Shown here one piece after another: positions 12,061 through 23,529 of a DNA stretch of 64,000 nucleotides. The stretch spans positions 33,682,608 through 33,746,607 of the forward strand of contig OX419762.1 of NCBI GenBank assembly GCA_948567375.1. Reading direction: 5' to 3'. Every line of letters begins with the position of its first letter. The stretch's first letter is position 1. The DNA comes from Lunularia cruciata. Lineage: Eukaryota; Streptophyta; Marchantiopsida; Lunulariales; Lunulariaceae. The translations under genes were made by a program, and so were the position numbers. The notes under the pieces are model-generated. The model saw nothing but the letters and a program-made list of their open reading frames with translations, did not search any database and was not told the DNA's origin.

Positions 12061-12489
12061 CAGTTGAATTGAGTCATGGGAGGCTTTCATCTGGACGTGG
12101 TAGGTTTACTGCGTTAGCAGCATCTTGGGGCCTGATGTGGCTCATCCCTGTCCTGCTTACGTGGACGCTGCTCTGCGATCAACAGGGGCCGATTTGAATC
12201 GTTTACTTTACTCGTCTTCTTCGTCTTCGATTCGAAGGTCTACCGAGGGAAACTGATGTACCCGGCCCAAGCAATTGTGTTCCCGGATTCCACCTCTCGT
12301 CTTCGTCTGCGTGGAAGCCTCATTACTGTGGAGTGCTGCTGATGAGCGAAATATAACTTGACTGTCAGAAGAAACAGGCCTTTTCCCCGCCTCAAACTTG
12401 CGATGCTGGGTGGTCCTCGTGGAGTTCGCACCTCTAGCTTGTAACAGAAATGGAAGGTTCTTCTCTGTCAATCGAGAATTGTGATTTCC
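12061..12489 (+). promoter_or_regulatory. Probable promoter / 5' UTR of the KNL1-like gene
   Basis: This is the first part of the GC-balanced island that ends near 19.2 kb. It precedes the first candidate coding ATG (12490). A CT-rich stretch (TCGTCTTCTTCGTCTTCG, 12210-12227) is typical of plant 5' leaders. No clear TATA box was found. An antisense ORF at 12208-12471 is probably a chance frame. Confidence 0.35.
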
Positions 12490-12617
12490 ATGGCCATTGT
12501 TGTTGATGAGGACTCCTTGACGAGAAATCGGGTCAGATTTTCAAGTTTTTGGAGTGAGGAGGCGAGGCAGTTGGAAGTTCAGCGTAACTTGATGAGCCTG
12601 CTGGAGTTCGCAGATAG
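12490..12617 (+). CDS. Candidate first coding exon of the KNL1-like gene
   Basis: ATG at 12490 opens a 42-codon frame (MAIVVDEDSLTRNRVRF...) ending at a donor, ATAG|GTACGC, at 12617/12618. It contains RVRF, which fits the RVxF protein-phosphatase-1 docking consensus; KNL1 proteins carry such a motif near the N-terminus. The link to the exons from 13263 onward could not be settled. Short candidate exons between (about 12781-12824, 12900-12930 and 13147-13186) can be joined in phase only with weak donor sites. Moderate to low confidence. Confidence 0.4.
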
Positions 12618-13262
12618 GTACGCACGCAGAGAGAGTTGACATTTCGAAGTTTGCTATACTGGATGTGATTTCAATTTCGGTGTTACCATGTGGATTAGAT
12701 GATGGTACTGGTGTGTAGGATTTTAAAGTCCTCATTTGAAAATGGCGAAGCTTAAGTAAAAGAATCCGGTAATAATGCAGCCTGCTGTCCAAGAATTCTT
12801 CAACGTGCCCCTCAGTGTAGGAAGGAACGAAACACGATTTGAGTAAGTTCTTTAATTCGTGTCCTTAAAAATATGGAACTCCATTGTGATTTTCAGTACG
12901 ACCCGAGAAACGGAACAACCGCTTTGACTGTAACAGAAAATTAAAGTAAGCAAGCCAAGCTGTGCAGATTCTATCCCAGTCAGTAAATTGCATCGGCGGA
13001 CAATTCCTTCAGGTAGCGTCCACATGAAGGCACATAGAAGTGGCATATATTGTCTACAATTCAATCTGCATCCCGATTTCGCGTTTGTGTTCCGATATAA
13101 CCATTTGCACCGTTTGTTACTTGCGTGAACGTTATGTTTATTGCAGTACCCGCTGGCACTAATATGGTTCCCAACTCAGCTTGCAGGTTGGCGTAACAAC
13201 TCCGCAGAGGCCGGGAGGAGACAACTGGGGAAGCTCTTCCGGATGGTTGAAATAAAATGAAG

Positions 13263-16200
13263 ATTTTGACACTTTGACATATCTTGAGCGAACTAACAAT
13301 ATGGAAGAAGAGTTGGACTCCGGTTCTGGCCTTGTGAAGCATTTAGACTTTGCCGATGTTACATTCACTTTGCCGACTATTTCCCTACCAGTGACAGCCG
13401 CATCCAAAAATGTCGATGATCAAGATGTTCCTGCCAAGAACTCCGTTTTTACGCTCAAGGATGTCGGAGAAAATAATGCTATTGAAGAGCTTCGACGAGA
13501 AGCGCGGAATATCCGCGAGTAGGTTGCTTGTTATGTGCTCTGCTGCATTTAACTAGATGTGTCCTTGGAGGGAATCAAGTTTCCATGCATCTTGGATCTC
13601 GCGTATTATGCATTTTTCGCTCCAACTGAGTTCAACAATCAGCATCATCTGGAAGGAATTTGGGCTGAGACTTTCGTTTATATGATGCTCTTCTCTTGAT
13701 TTCACAAAATATACACAAGTCTGTCAAATCAAGCTTGAGATTAAACGTGGAAGCACAACTGCCTTAGATTTTGACGACTACTTTTCAATACTTGAATTCA
13801 TTCTGCCCAGGAACTTGGCAGAGTTACATGGTGTGAGTATCTTTCCGCAGTCCTTCAAAGAGCAGATTATGGAAGCAGGAGTTCAAGATGGTAGCGTGAA
13901 GGAACTGAAGGTGTGTGCCATCTAGCACAAAGGAAGTGAAACTAAAGCAATGGTTGAATCCTGTTTAAATCGCTTCCTGTCATCTATCCTACACGCGTTC
14001 TTAATTTAGCCTGTCAATTGTCTGCAAGTCATCCTGTGGAGATTCTGTTGTAACTTCACCACTTTGAGTTTCTTTTCTATTCTCCCATTTCGTTCAGAAA
14101 CTATTTTCCTTCTTAAAGTCCGAGTACCTGGAGCTGGCTGCTAAGGAAGGGCTTCTCACACTGGTCACCGAGTTTAAAGAGGACAAGAAAGAATGTGACA
14201 GTTGGCTATCTGATGATGGTTAGTTATATACATCTTCTTTATGCACAAATCAATACATGCACTCAATACATATTCTTCCTCCGTTATGAGCTAGATTCGC
14301 TCATGGATAAGTAATTCATCTGGGGTTCACGGACTTTCTCTTCCCTGCATAAGGTTATGTCGATTTTACAGTAGCATTTGTATTTATTACACAAGAAGCC
14401 TCTGAGTCTCGCACGTCTTGAATATAACCCAGCCTCGACAAATTCGTAGGCATAACTTCACTGACAATCTCTTTCGTGATATTCCTTGGCAGTGCCTGAA
14501 ATTCAACGCTTGCGGGGACAGCTGATGACTCTCAAGCGCTCAAATGCAGACACAATCGAGGAGATTGAGACCATGATAAACTCTGTTGCCTTTGGTGCGT
14601 TAATTACTAAGCAGTGTGCGCTATGGCTTTGAATTTGTAGTCTGCACCACGTGCTCTCCACTTGACATCTTGAAGCCAGACCGTTCATTTTCTTACACGT
14701 GTTTGCAGATATGGATAGCTTCGAGAAGAACCTCAGTTCTGCAACCAATTGCCTGGAGACGTGCGATTTGGAGGTTAGGCTCCATGCTCTTTGACAAGTA
14801 TCTTGCATCGATATCTGATAATCTCTCACATTACATTCTTAAGATAGGTAGGTGGTGTACAATAACTCTCAATCACATTGCTAGGAGAGGTAGCCTTTTA
14901 GTTCGTCCGCAATCCGATCAAAGATGAAGGTTGACTGAACTTTATTTTACGTCTGGCTAATGATTTCGACAGCAGCCAAACAATAGCGGTCTAATCAGTT
15001 GATGGGGCTGTCTGAAGACATCAGAATACACAATCAGCTAAGATCTCGGATCTATTGTTGTTGTTGTGCAGGTGGAAAGGCTGGCTAAAGGGGAAAGTAA
15101 TCCAGTAAGTGTGCGATGTGAGCTTTGTGGAATGACTATTAGTGCTTAAATGAATTATCTCAATTCCAACCTATAAAACGTAAATCAATTTCTCCCTATT
15201 GAGTCTTACTAAGATATACCACCGCTGCGAATGGGTTGGAGTAAAGTGCACCTTTCACCATTTATTCATATGCTAATTCTACGCAATTAATGTCTTTTGC
15301 AGAACGACAATGCCCGCAGCTTGGCGTTGATTTGTCCTTTGGAAACTCCACAAGACCTCGAAGAAACAATCAGACTTCTGGTGAGTTTTAGCAAGACCAA
15401 ATGTTCTGTTCAAAATACTTGTCTGGTTCCTAGTGGATCAATTGGGGTACTTGATCGATACTTGACCAGTTTATTGACATGGTGGATGTTCTTGTGTTCA
15501 GGAAGAGCAACTAAGGCAAAATGAAAGAGATTATGAGGATACGGAAGCAGCGATGAAACAAAGAATTGAACAATACAATCTCGAGGTAATAATAGTAGAC
15601 AGTCTGGACAGTCACTGCAAACCTACTCCTAAGAACCTATCATAGTTTTCAAACCTAATGCAAACAGCGGTGCTCTTTGTATTTCAGATGGAGGAATTGC
15701 AAGAGCAAGCTAGGCAGTTGGACAAAGAAGAAGAATCCCTAAGAATGATCGTTGATGTCAGTAGCAGGTAAATTCTAGTTACATACGTTCTTTTTGGTTT
15801 TCTTGCACTTCTACTGTGCATGCTATTTCGGTTTTTTGCTGCAAGAAGTACTTTTATATGCCCATGCACCAAATCTACGCTTCAAGTACCGGTACTACCG
15901 TAAGGTAGACACAACTCTTTGGATCAACAAAGTATTTTGGCTGTTGGCTTCCTTGAATTTGTCCTAGCTTTAGTAGAATATTCACTTCAAGGGGTCTGCA
16001 GATGCCTAAAATCCCAGACTCTGCTGGAATCTATCAATGATGTGGCGGTCCTGAGTGTTGGCGACGACTTCATTGAGCTTCAACTAACTACTGATACTCC
16101 AACCATGGATGGACCTGATGAAACCACAAGCCGTCCGGAAGTGAAGCCAATACTAAAACACAAACTTTACATAAAGGTCAATGCAACGTCGATGGAGATC

Positions 16201-18147
16201 GAAACAGCAGAGGTAGTTCGTTGTCAAACCTTGCTTTCTGCTAAGCTCACATTATGCAAAAGATTGTTTAACAAGAATCCACCAGTGGCAGGAAGCAACC
16301 AAAATTATTTATATGATTTTGCATGATTGAACTCTTATGGCTAGTCTACTGCTCTGCTCCAAACATCTTCCCTCAGAGACCTAACCCACTCGTTTGTTAT
16401 GTTAGGCACACTTAGCTCTTGAAAAGTACAACTTTCGTCCCTACTGAGAACACGCACTTCTCAACGAAAGCTTAGAATTTGTAAAAATTACAGAGATTTT
16501 TCCATGATTGAGATGCGTCAAAGACTTTCAGAAGAGCAGTTCAGTCGTTGTATCGATTTGGAAAGAACTCTGATAGCTTCGTTCTTGCTTTAACCTAAAG
16601 TCGGGTTAAGTCAGCAACTTGTAAACTCTACGTATACCCTATGCTAGATTAGGTGTTGAAAATGTCCTTTTATATGAGCTATCGGTCTGGTAGTAGGATT
16701 GCTTCTCAAGATTTTGACTCGGAAGTTCTCTATGCAGCTGATACCTGGAGAAGTGCCAATCGATGATCTAGTATATGCTGCAAGACAAACAAGGTATCAG
16801 AAGATGAATTCAAATTTTCTTCTTTGCCATATATAGATAAATGTCAGACAAATATGCAGATCCTCGTTCTCGGAACGGATTCGTCATACCATTACTCAAA
16901 TGTATGTCAGATAAAAGTCAATATAGTCATGAGATGTCTCGTAACGTTTATTACATCTAGCTCTGCATATTTAATTCAGGTGTACATTTCTTGAGTCGAA
17001 TCTGTGCAATTATTTGCAGGAGCAATTTGATTGAATCCATCGACAAATCTTTCGAATCAGTAAAGGAGGGCGAAAATGCTGAGTTTGGCCATCAATTCGC
17101 GTTTTTAGTGCGAACTGTGCACCACCGAATTAGCATTTTCGCTCTAAAAGCTGCTTCTCTGTCTTCCGCCTCGAACGATCCTAGGTATGTCGCACTGCTC
17201 AGGGTTCGTGAGGCAGTATCTTCACGCTCATATCTTTGTTTCCAATGGTCTACTCAATACCTAGGTCTATCCTAACCACATCTGAATATAGTATCAGTAT
17301 TTTATCTTTTGTGCTATGATGATAATACCGGATGTGGTCACCTGAATAGGTAGAAGCAGGTACAGGAGTCGACCTTCCATTTGTGTTATTATAGTTGATG
17401 AATGATACATGATGCATGATAGAACTTTCTGTTTGCTTGGTAATCCGGTCAGTACGGTCTTGGAAGGGACCCACTATTGTGATTTATTGTGTAGAACCTT
17501 TTCAAGGTCAAGCGAGAAACTCTAATGAGAGAAATGTTTTCTAAATTCCTCCATCCCGTGCGCAGATATTGTGTGGAGTATTTGCCAGATAGCTCGGTGA
17601 TCACAGTTACAGTACCAGGAAAGTTGAGAGCTTTAGTGGAAGTACCTCAAGGGTGGCCAATGCAGGGCTTCTCACTTCGTTTGCGCTCTTTACACTCACT
17701 AAAGGAGGAAAGCTCCGCAACTCTCGACTTCTTGCAGGAAGTACTGGTGAGAACTACTTTATCACCGCTCGCTGAGGTCAAATGACCTTTTGGTTTTCAA
17801 TTATACTATTCTCTGAAGTCGATCCTAGTGGACGTGCAAGACTCCTTTGATCAGGAAGGTCCGCACATTTCATCTGCTCAGGTATTGAAGTTTCCTCGAT
17901 GTCAGCCGTTTCTGAGTTACTGTAGATTTCCAGTTATGAGTTGGCATGTTCTTCTCACATATAGGTTCACTTTCCAAGTAGATTTTGAAGGACACCAGTC
18001 AGTTATTAACTTCTCCGATTTCTGTATCTGCAGGAGTTAGCAAATAACATGCCAGAGTACACTCGACATGATATTCTCAGTTTTGTCCAGGGTGTAGAAA
18101 GAATAGTGACCGAAAGAGACTCTCATACCCGTCTTTTGTCCTTGTGA
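13263..18147 (+). CDS. KNL1/Spc7-like kinetochore protein, spliced
   Basis: Exons with GT-AG borders: 13263-13518, about 13720-13910 (5' edge uncertain), 14098-14218, 14493-14594, 14709-14773, 15072-15104, 15303-15380, 15502-15585, 15688-15767, 16002-16212, 16738-16793, 17020-17184, 17566-17746 and 18034-18147 (TGA). From 14098 onward every junction keeps phase. The product has an N-terminal part, a conserved-looking helix (DYFSILEFILPRNLAEL, exon 2), about 200 residues of coiled coil, and a C-terminal globular region with LYIKVNATSMEIE, SSVITVTVP and ILSFVQGVERIV. A coiled coil followed by a C-terminal RWD-type domain matches KNL1/Spc7, the outer-kinetochore scaffold that binds the Mis12 complex and recruits checkpoint proteins. 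The name rests on architecture and remembered resemblance to plant homologues. No repeated MELT motifs were seen. One junction (13518 to ~13720) does not keep phase, so a micro-exon may be missing. Confidence 0.55.
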
Positions 18148-19900
18148 ACAACTTTCGTTGTGTTTCTGAGTCACTGTGGGTTATGTTCAGCCTTTAGGGG
18201 GCCACCATTTAACCTCGCCCTTTGAGAGAAAACTCCAGCTCACGAACAGTAAACTTAGATCCAACCACGTACAATATCGAGGTCATCCCGCTTTATTTAC
18301 ATTAGGAATCGAAAGCGGTAGATCCGAACGTAATGTGTTACTATGTCACTTCCATTGTTATCCGCAGTTCGAGGACACGCAGTGGTTGATCGATAAGTTC
18401 GTGTTCGTAAAATCCGTTATGGGCCGCTGGAGAGATATAGATCTCCGAATCCTGAATAATCTTACCTTTTAACTGCATTCATTGCCGACAACTAAGATCA
18501 ACGTTAGAACAAGGGAGATTCCGGCCCGTGTCTGCATGTGTTTGGGGGCACTCAGCTGGGTGTTAGAAAAGATAAAGTGAGACATGCTTCTCAACCAAAG
18601 AAAGATAGAAAGAAGTAGCAACGGGTGGTCGTGATGAAGATTGTTGCTGTTCCAGATAATAAAACTTAACAATTCTTTTAGAATAAGAACAGTACTGTAG
18701 TTCTAGTTCGAACCGCGGGAGAACAATGGTGCCTAGGGGCACTTAGAGAGAGAACTCAGAACATTATCAGTAGGGCGTGTTCCCTTTAGGTCCGGTAATT
18801 CGCCGCCTAGTTTTGGACAATGGATGTGCACATTTTGACAGTAACGTAACGAGGTTGTCGTAAGTATTGGGATGAGGCTGTAATTCTACTCGTAGTGAAC
18901 TTCATTTGAAGATTCGAGTCAACATGCCATCATAGAGCCCAGATATTTCTTAGTAGCCAATCGCAGAGCGCGGCGATCTCCATCCATCTATAGCTAGGCA
19001 CACTGAAGGTAATGTCTCAACCGACTGTCGCATACTTAATACTCAATTTCTGTCTCATACTCACTTAATCAAGTCATTTGTTTGGTCATTTGAAGTGCTG
19101 ATGCACTGATACCGCATATCAGTAAGACTTGCAATGCTAACTGCAAGCAGAATCCCCTCCCTAGCTCTGCAGCTGGAAAGTATTTGTCTCTAATCGAGGG
19201 ATCCACGCAAATCCACGCAAATCGAACCTACTCAAACATGTGAGCTCCTATAGCAGTTATCTATGAAACATTCCAAAGCTATCATATACTGTGCATTATT
19301 TTATCTGCGTTTCTCTTTTGAATTGAATTGAGGGACATTTTTAAAGCTAAGTATTCTTTCTTCACCTTTTAAATGGTCAAATGTATCACGTTTCATTTTT
19401 CTGAACTCCCTATTTATTGAAATGTTGATCTTTCAAATATATTCACCAATTTTCATCTTTTTTCAGATTATTTCAGAAGATAAGAAATGGTATGATGGAA
19501 ATATTCGAAATATATTAATATTAAAGAAATATAAAGAAATAAAGATATGTGAGATGCTTGATATAATTGTAATAAAATGCTATTTTAACTAATAAAAATA
19601 TGACTAATTTTACAGCTGATTTTGCAGAATCATAGTCCAAATTGAGACCAAAAAAAATCATAATTTTATATAAAATGATGATATAACATAAAACTAAAAC
19701 ATACCAGTAAATTCTAACATATATAAAATTCTCTAATGGACAAGTATCAAAATTATATTCAAGGTCATTTGATATTGCAATCTTAATTCTCATTGACACA
19801 TCAACTTCATAAAATGTAGGCCATGATTATCTCGACATTGAATGTAGCACTACGAGTGAAACTTTTGGTCTATGACTACTATACCATGCAACCTGACCAT
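18148..19900. other. 3' flank of the KNL1-like gene; no further gene seen
   Basis: The 3' UTR presumably occupies the first few hundred bases. GC-balanced sequence continues to about 19.27 kb without a usable frame, then becomes strongly AT-rich. A short direct repeat, AATCCACGCAAATC, overlaps itself at about 19200-19225. Confidence 0.4.
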
Positions 19901-19924
19901 TAAAAAAGGGGATTACTAATTAGA

Positions 19925-20860
19925 CCACTCTATGGTATATGAAGTCATTGTGTCTTTGAGTCATCACAATAGTGCATTAATGGAGTTTGTGAGTCATGTA
20001 GCACCATAATTTTGTGTGAGTCAAACCTAGTACCATAGTAAACATAGCTTATGCTAGGTGGTCAATTAAGAGAGACATGAATGTTGGAAGAGACCATATA
20101 GTAGCTATTGCTTCACCTGCAATGAGGAATCACAATGGAAGAGGAGGACTCAAACTATATTGCATGTGGTAAGGCACAAAATCATCTCAAACCTCCCAAG
20201 ATGAAGTCAATAATGCATCTTCATTGTCAAATAAGAAGCTCAATTCACAAGTAGATCAAAAGCTTGTACCATCAAACATCTCCACCCCAAGCAACATCAA
20301 GAGATCAAACTAGTGGGTACTTGAATGGGTAGAGGTGAGCCAAACACAAAATTGGAGTTGGGTTATAGGTACAAGAATCCATGCAGTAGAGAAGGAGAAA
20401 TTCATGAGGGTTTACGGATGACATTGTATACTTTATGCTCATTGGACATTAATGCTACTACTATTCTTTTGCTAGCAATTATACTTATCTCCATACTTGA
20501 AAACTTAAATAGTGTTCTTACTAAAAACATTTGGACCTTCAAGTTCAGCAAACAAAGTAGTATGGCTTTGGATATCGAGAGACTAAATAAATTTGAGATC
20601 TACTTGATGGTATGGTTCCCTCTTCTAACCACTAACTTCTAGTTAAATCCCAATTATTGTCATGTTTCTAAATACATGTTTGATTGATTGACTCTTAAGT
20701 CACACTCTTTTCAGGGTCCTCCTTTATCAAAACTTGTAGAGGCACCTACAAGTGATTGAATTCCCAATATTGACAAGCAACAACATAGATCTTTCTGTAT
20801 TCATCTACAAGAAATCAAAAGCTCCAAGAATCACAATCACAAATCTACTCTGGTCTGATG
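19925..20860 (+). repeat. Dispersed repeat, copy A (tandem with B)
   Basis: About 930 bp that matches the next unit (B) and, inverted, copy C at 39840-41480. Landmarks shared in order are GTCATTGTGTCTTTGAGTCA, GTGCATTAAT, GGTCAATTAAGAGAG, TTCACAAGTAGATCAAAAGC, GAGAAGGAGAAATTCATGAG, TAAATACATGTTT and CACCTACAAGTGAT. No protein is apparent; the short ORF at 20325 is probably chance. It could be a degenerate LTR or a non-coding transposon; the class is unresolved. Confidence 0.65.
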
Positions 20861-20863
20861 TAT

Positions 20864-21285
20864 TTGAAGTCATTGTGTCTTTGAGTCATCATGGTAGTGC
20901 ATTAATTGATTTTTGTGAGTCACGTATATCCAAAATCTTGTGTGAGTTGGACGTAGGACCATAATAAACATAGCCCATGCTAGTTGGTCAATTAAGAGAG
21001 GCATGTATGTTGGAAGAGAACATATAGTAGCTACAACTTCACCCACAATGAGGAAGCACCAATGGAAGAGTAGAACTCAAACAAGATTGCATGTGGTAAC
21101 GCACAAAGTCATCTCAAACCCCCCCAAGCTTAAGTCAATAGTGCATCGGTATTTCAAATAAGAAGCGCAATTCACAAGTAGATCAAAAGCTTGTACCATC
21201 AAATATATCCATATCTCCAAGCAACCTCAGGAGATCAACGGTATTGCAATGGGATAAAAGTCATCCAATCACAAAACTGAGGTTA
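20864..21285 (+). repeat. Dispersed repeat, copy B, left part
   Basis: Begins immediately after copy A and follows it base by base, up to the chromovirus insertion at 21286. The right part resumes after 26719. A and B therefore form a direct tandem pair, with B interrupted by a later insertion. Confidence 0.65.
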
Positions 21286-21642
21286 TGTAACAATATGGAG
21301 TTTAGCAACGTAGTTAGTAAGGCTAATGAAGTAGAGAAAAAGCCAAATTATTCTAGAATATTCCAGAAGCATCTAAGAAGCTTCTTGGGAAGCTTCTCAA
21401 CTAGATTAACTTCACCCCGATCAGGTAGCTTCTAGAAGGAAGCTTCTAGAACCTTCTAACTAGCTTAGCTTGCACGCCAAGTAGGTGGCTTCTAGAATGA
21501 AGCTTCTTGAGAAGCTTCTCAAGGGCCTTGTATGCTACCCAGAAATACTAAAGCCAAAGCTCATGCTATGCATTCATAGTTTTCCCACATTCAAGTGTCC
21601 CAATGTGAGTTTTTATTCTCTTATTTGGCTCAGTCTTTTACA
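21286..21642 (+). repeat. 5' LTR of the chromovirus
   Basis: Starts TGTAACAATATGGAG and ends TCTTTTACA, giving the usual TG..CA. It is 357 bp and matches the 3' LTR at 26363-26714. It is dense in GAAGCTTC palindromes and heat-shock-like units. The TATA region is degenerate here (CCCAGAAATACTAAAGCC, 21538-21555) compared with CTATAATACC in the 3' LTR. Confidence 0.9.
21351..21456 (+). promoter_or_regulatory. Heat-shock-element array in U3
   Basis: TTCtaGAAtaTTCcaGAA at 21351-21368 is a perfect four-unit HSE. TTCtaGAAccTTC at 21444-21456 is a perfect three-unit HSE, and further TTCnnGAA pairs lie between and after them. Heat-shock factors bind arrays of three or more alternating units. The array lies about 90-190 bp upstream of the degenerate TATA region, as expected of a heat-responsive LTR such as Arabidopsis ONSEN (an unrelated copia element). 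Confidence 0.6.
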
Positions 21643-21643
21643 T

Positions 21644-21655
21644 TGGTATCAGAGC
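21644..21655 (+). other. Primer binding site for initiator tRNA-Met
   Basis: TGGTATCAGAGC lies one base after the 5' LTR. It is the standard plant primer site complementary to the 3' end of tRNA-iMet, where reverse transcription starts. Confidence 0.9.
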
Positions 21656-21900
21656 AGGAATAGGATGGATGGAATCTATGGACCACCAAATCCACTTCCA
21701 CCAAACCATTGGGATTTTTGTGTCCAATTACTCCCAAGCATTGTTTCACACAATTCATCATCTCACACTTTGGACAAGTTTTTCTACATATGATCACCAT
21801 ATTTGGTGCTTCCGATTGTAACTTAGGAGAACGGTGGATGTGCTGCTTCTATGTGTTAATAAATCAGATAAATTAGGGGTGTCATGATAGAGTAGCAACC

Positions 21901-22800
21901 ATGGCGGCAATGCACAATGTTATCCTTGCTATGCAACAATAAATCGAGCACCTTACTTGATTGTTGGATGAACAAGATCTTCAACGACAAAAGCATATAG
22001 AGAGAGTACCAGTTCGAGGAGGAGAAGATCAACTCCAATTCTCTAAACCCAATGTATTTGAAGGAAAGAATATCTTGGGTGCAATGAAGAATTTTGTGTT
22101 TGACTATGAATGGTATTTTGAAGCTACCAATCTGCAAAACAAGCAAAAATAGATTCTGTTGGCTTCTAGCCAATTGGATGAAGTAGCAAAGCTATGGTGG
22201 AGATTTTGATTAGAGCAAGCTGAATGGAAAATTGTTTCACCAATCTTGACATGGGAAAAATTCAAGAGTGCAATAATTAGTAGATTCCAAGCTATAAATG
22301 CCATACAAGCTGCACGGGATAGGTTGGCAGAGTTGAAATAGATTGACTCTGTAAGAAGTTACATTGTGCAATTCAAGAACATCATCATGCAAATTCCAAA
22401 TATACTAGAAGGTGCATCTTTGGATCAATTTGTGAGGGGCTTGAAGTCAAGAACCAAATTAGAGGTAACCATGCGAGAGCCACAACACTTGGAGGAAGCC
22501 ATGCGGTTAGCCAAACATTTTGATTCCTTGGTTGTAACAACTTAGTCTTGACCTTGACCTCCATAAACCTACCAATACACTACATATGGGTGGAGGACAC
22601 CAATGGAGATTGATGCTGTTTAACAAAGACCACTTGGCATTGTAGATAGAGAGCAATTGCAACAAAATGGTGGTTGTTTTTATTGTTGCCATTTGGGACA
22701 TTACATTATTGAATGTCCACTCAAGAATGGGCGACCTCAACAAGTTGCCGAGATGGAGTTTATGGAGTGGAATGATCAAGGAAATCAGGAATCCCAATAG
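21901..22800 (+). pseudogene. Chromovirus gag with CCHC zinc knuckle
   Basis: The frame from ATG 21901 shows a retrotransposon gag domain (patches YEWYFEATNLQNKQK, AKLWWRF, WEKFKSAIISRFQA, YIVQFKNIIMQIP, FVRGLKSRTKLEV) and a knuckle CFYCCHLGHYIIEC at 22675-22716 (CX2CX4HX4C). Stops fall where Gln is expected (for example the TAG after AELK near 22339 and after NKQK near 22150), consistent with C-to-T decay. Capsid protein of the element; non-functional. Confidence 0.85.
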
Positions 22801-22904
22801 GAAATTTTGAGCTACCTATTGGGAGCTTGATTAGTTCCAATGGGATTTAAGGCTCAACCTATGCAAGTTTGCTTCACTTGCAAGGTACAATATCTAATTG
22901 AGGT

Positions 22905-23174
22905 TGTAGGATTTTGGTTGATTCTGGAAGTTCATAGAATTGCATGTCTATGCAAGTAGTGAAGGAATTGGGTATTCCTATCAAGCCAATAATTGGAAGT
23001 AGATTGATGATGGCGGATGGTAGAAAAGGTTTTGCATTCCGTACCTCGCATCTTGTTACCGTCAAGATTGGGAAGGAGTATTTAGAGTGTATGAGGTTTG
23101 TAGTGGCACCTCTACACTATGATGTCATTCTTGGATTACCTTGGCTTGAATGTCATAAGGTTCAATTTGATTAG
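22905..23174 (+). pseudogene. Chromovirus aspartic protease
   Basis: Contains LVDSGSS with the catalytic Asp codon at 22920-22922, followed by a frame with IGSRLMMADGRKG and the typical C-terminal block DVILGLPWLECHKVQFD. The gag-pol protease matures the polyprotein. One stop lies directly after the active-site motif. Confidence 0.85.
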
Positions 23175-23264
23175 AATCGATGACAAATTCAAGTACGGCA
23201 CCAAGGTAGGAATTTCTGATTAGGTTTTCTGGCATCTTTGAGTAAGACACCTAAAAATATTAAG

Positions 23265-23444
23265 TCCCAAGATGGGAAGTTTGTCAAGAAGGTAGCTATA
23301 GAGCAAGCCTTGAAGTGGGATGAGTCCCAAGATGGGAAGTTTACCAAGAAAGCAGCCATGGAGCAAGCTTTGAAGAAAAATGAGTCCCTAGATGTGAAGT
23401 TTGTTAGTGAAGCAGCCATAGAGCAAGCTTTGGAAGAAGATAAG
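23265..23444 (+). repeat. Three 60-bp in-frame tandem repeats between PR and RT
   Basis: Three consecutive 20-codon units: SQDGKFVKKVAIEQALKWDE, then SQDGKFTKKAAMEQALKKNE, then a more diverged SLDVKFVSEAAIEQALEEDK. They lie in the protease-RT linker, where length usually varies. The units are amphipathic and highly charged; no function is known to me. Confidence 0.85.
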
Positions 23445-23529
23445 TCTATTTTTGCGGTGTGGATCAAGCCGATTGCACAATGACAATCTGAGGAGGGCCA
23501 AGAGCCTCATCAAGCAATGGTTGACTAAA

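Noticed and set aside
12208-12471. Minus-strand 87-codon ORF upstream of the KNL1-like gene
   Set aside because: Opposite a CT-rich leader; no start context or homology evident; most likely chance.
21420-21530. GAAGCTTC/AAGCTTCTTGAGAAGCTTCT palindromes as terminators or CRISPR-like repeats
   Set aside because: They are irregularly spaced half-sites within an LTR U3; eukaryotic context and no array periodicity.
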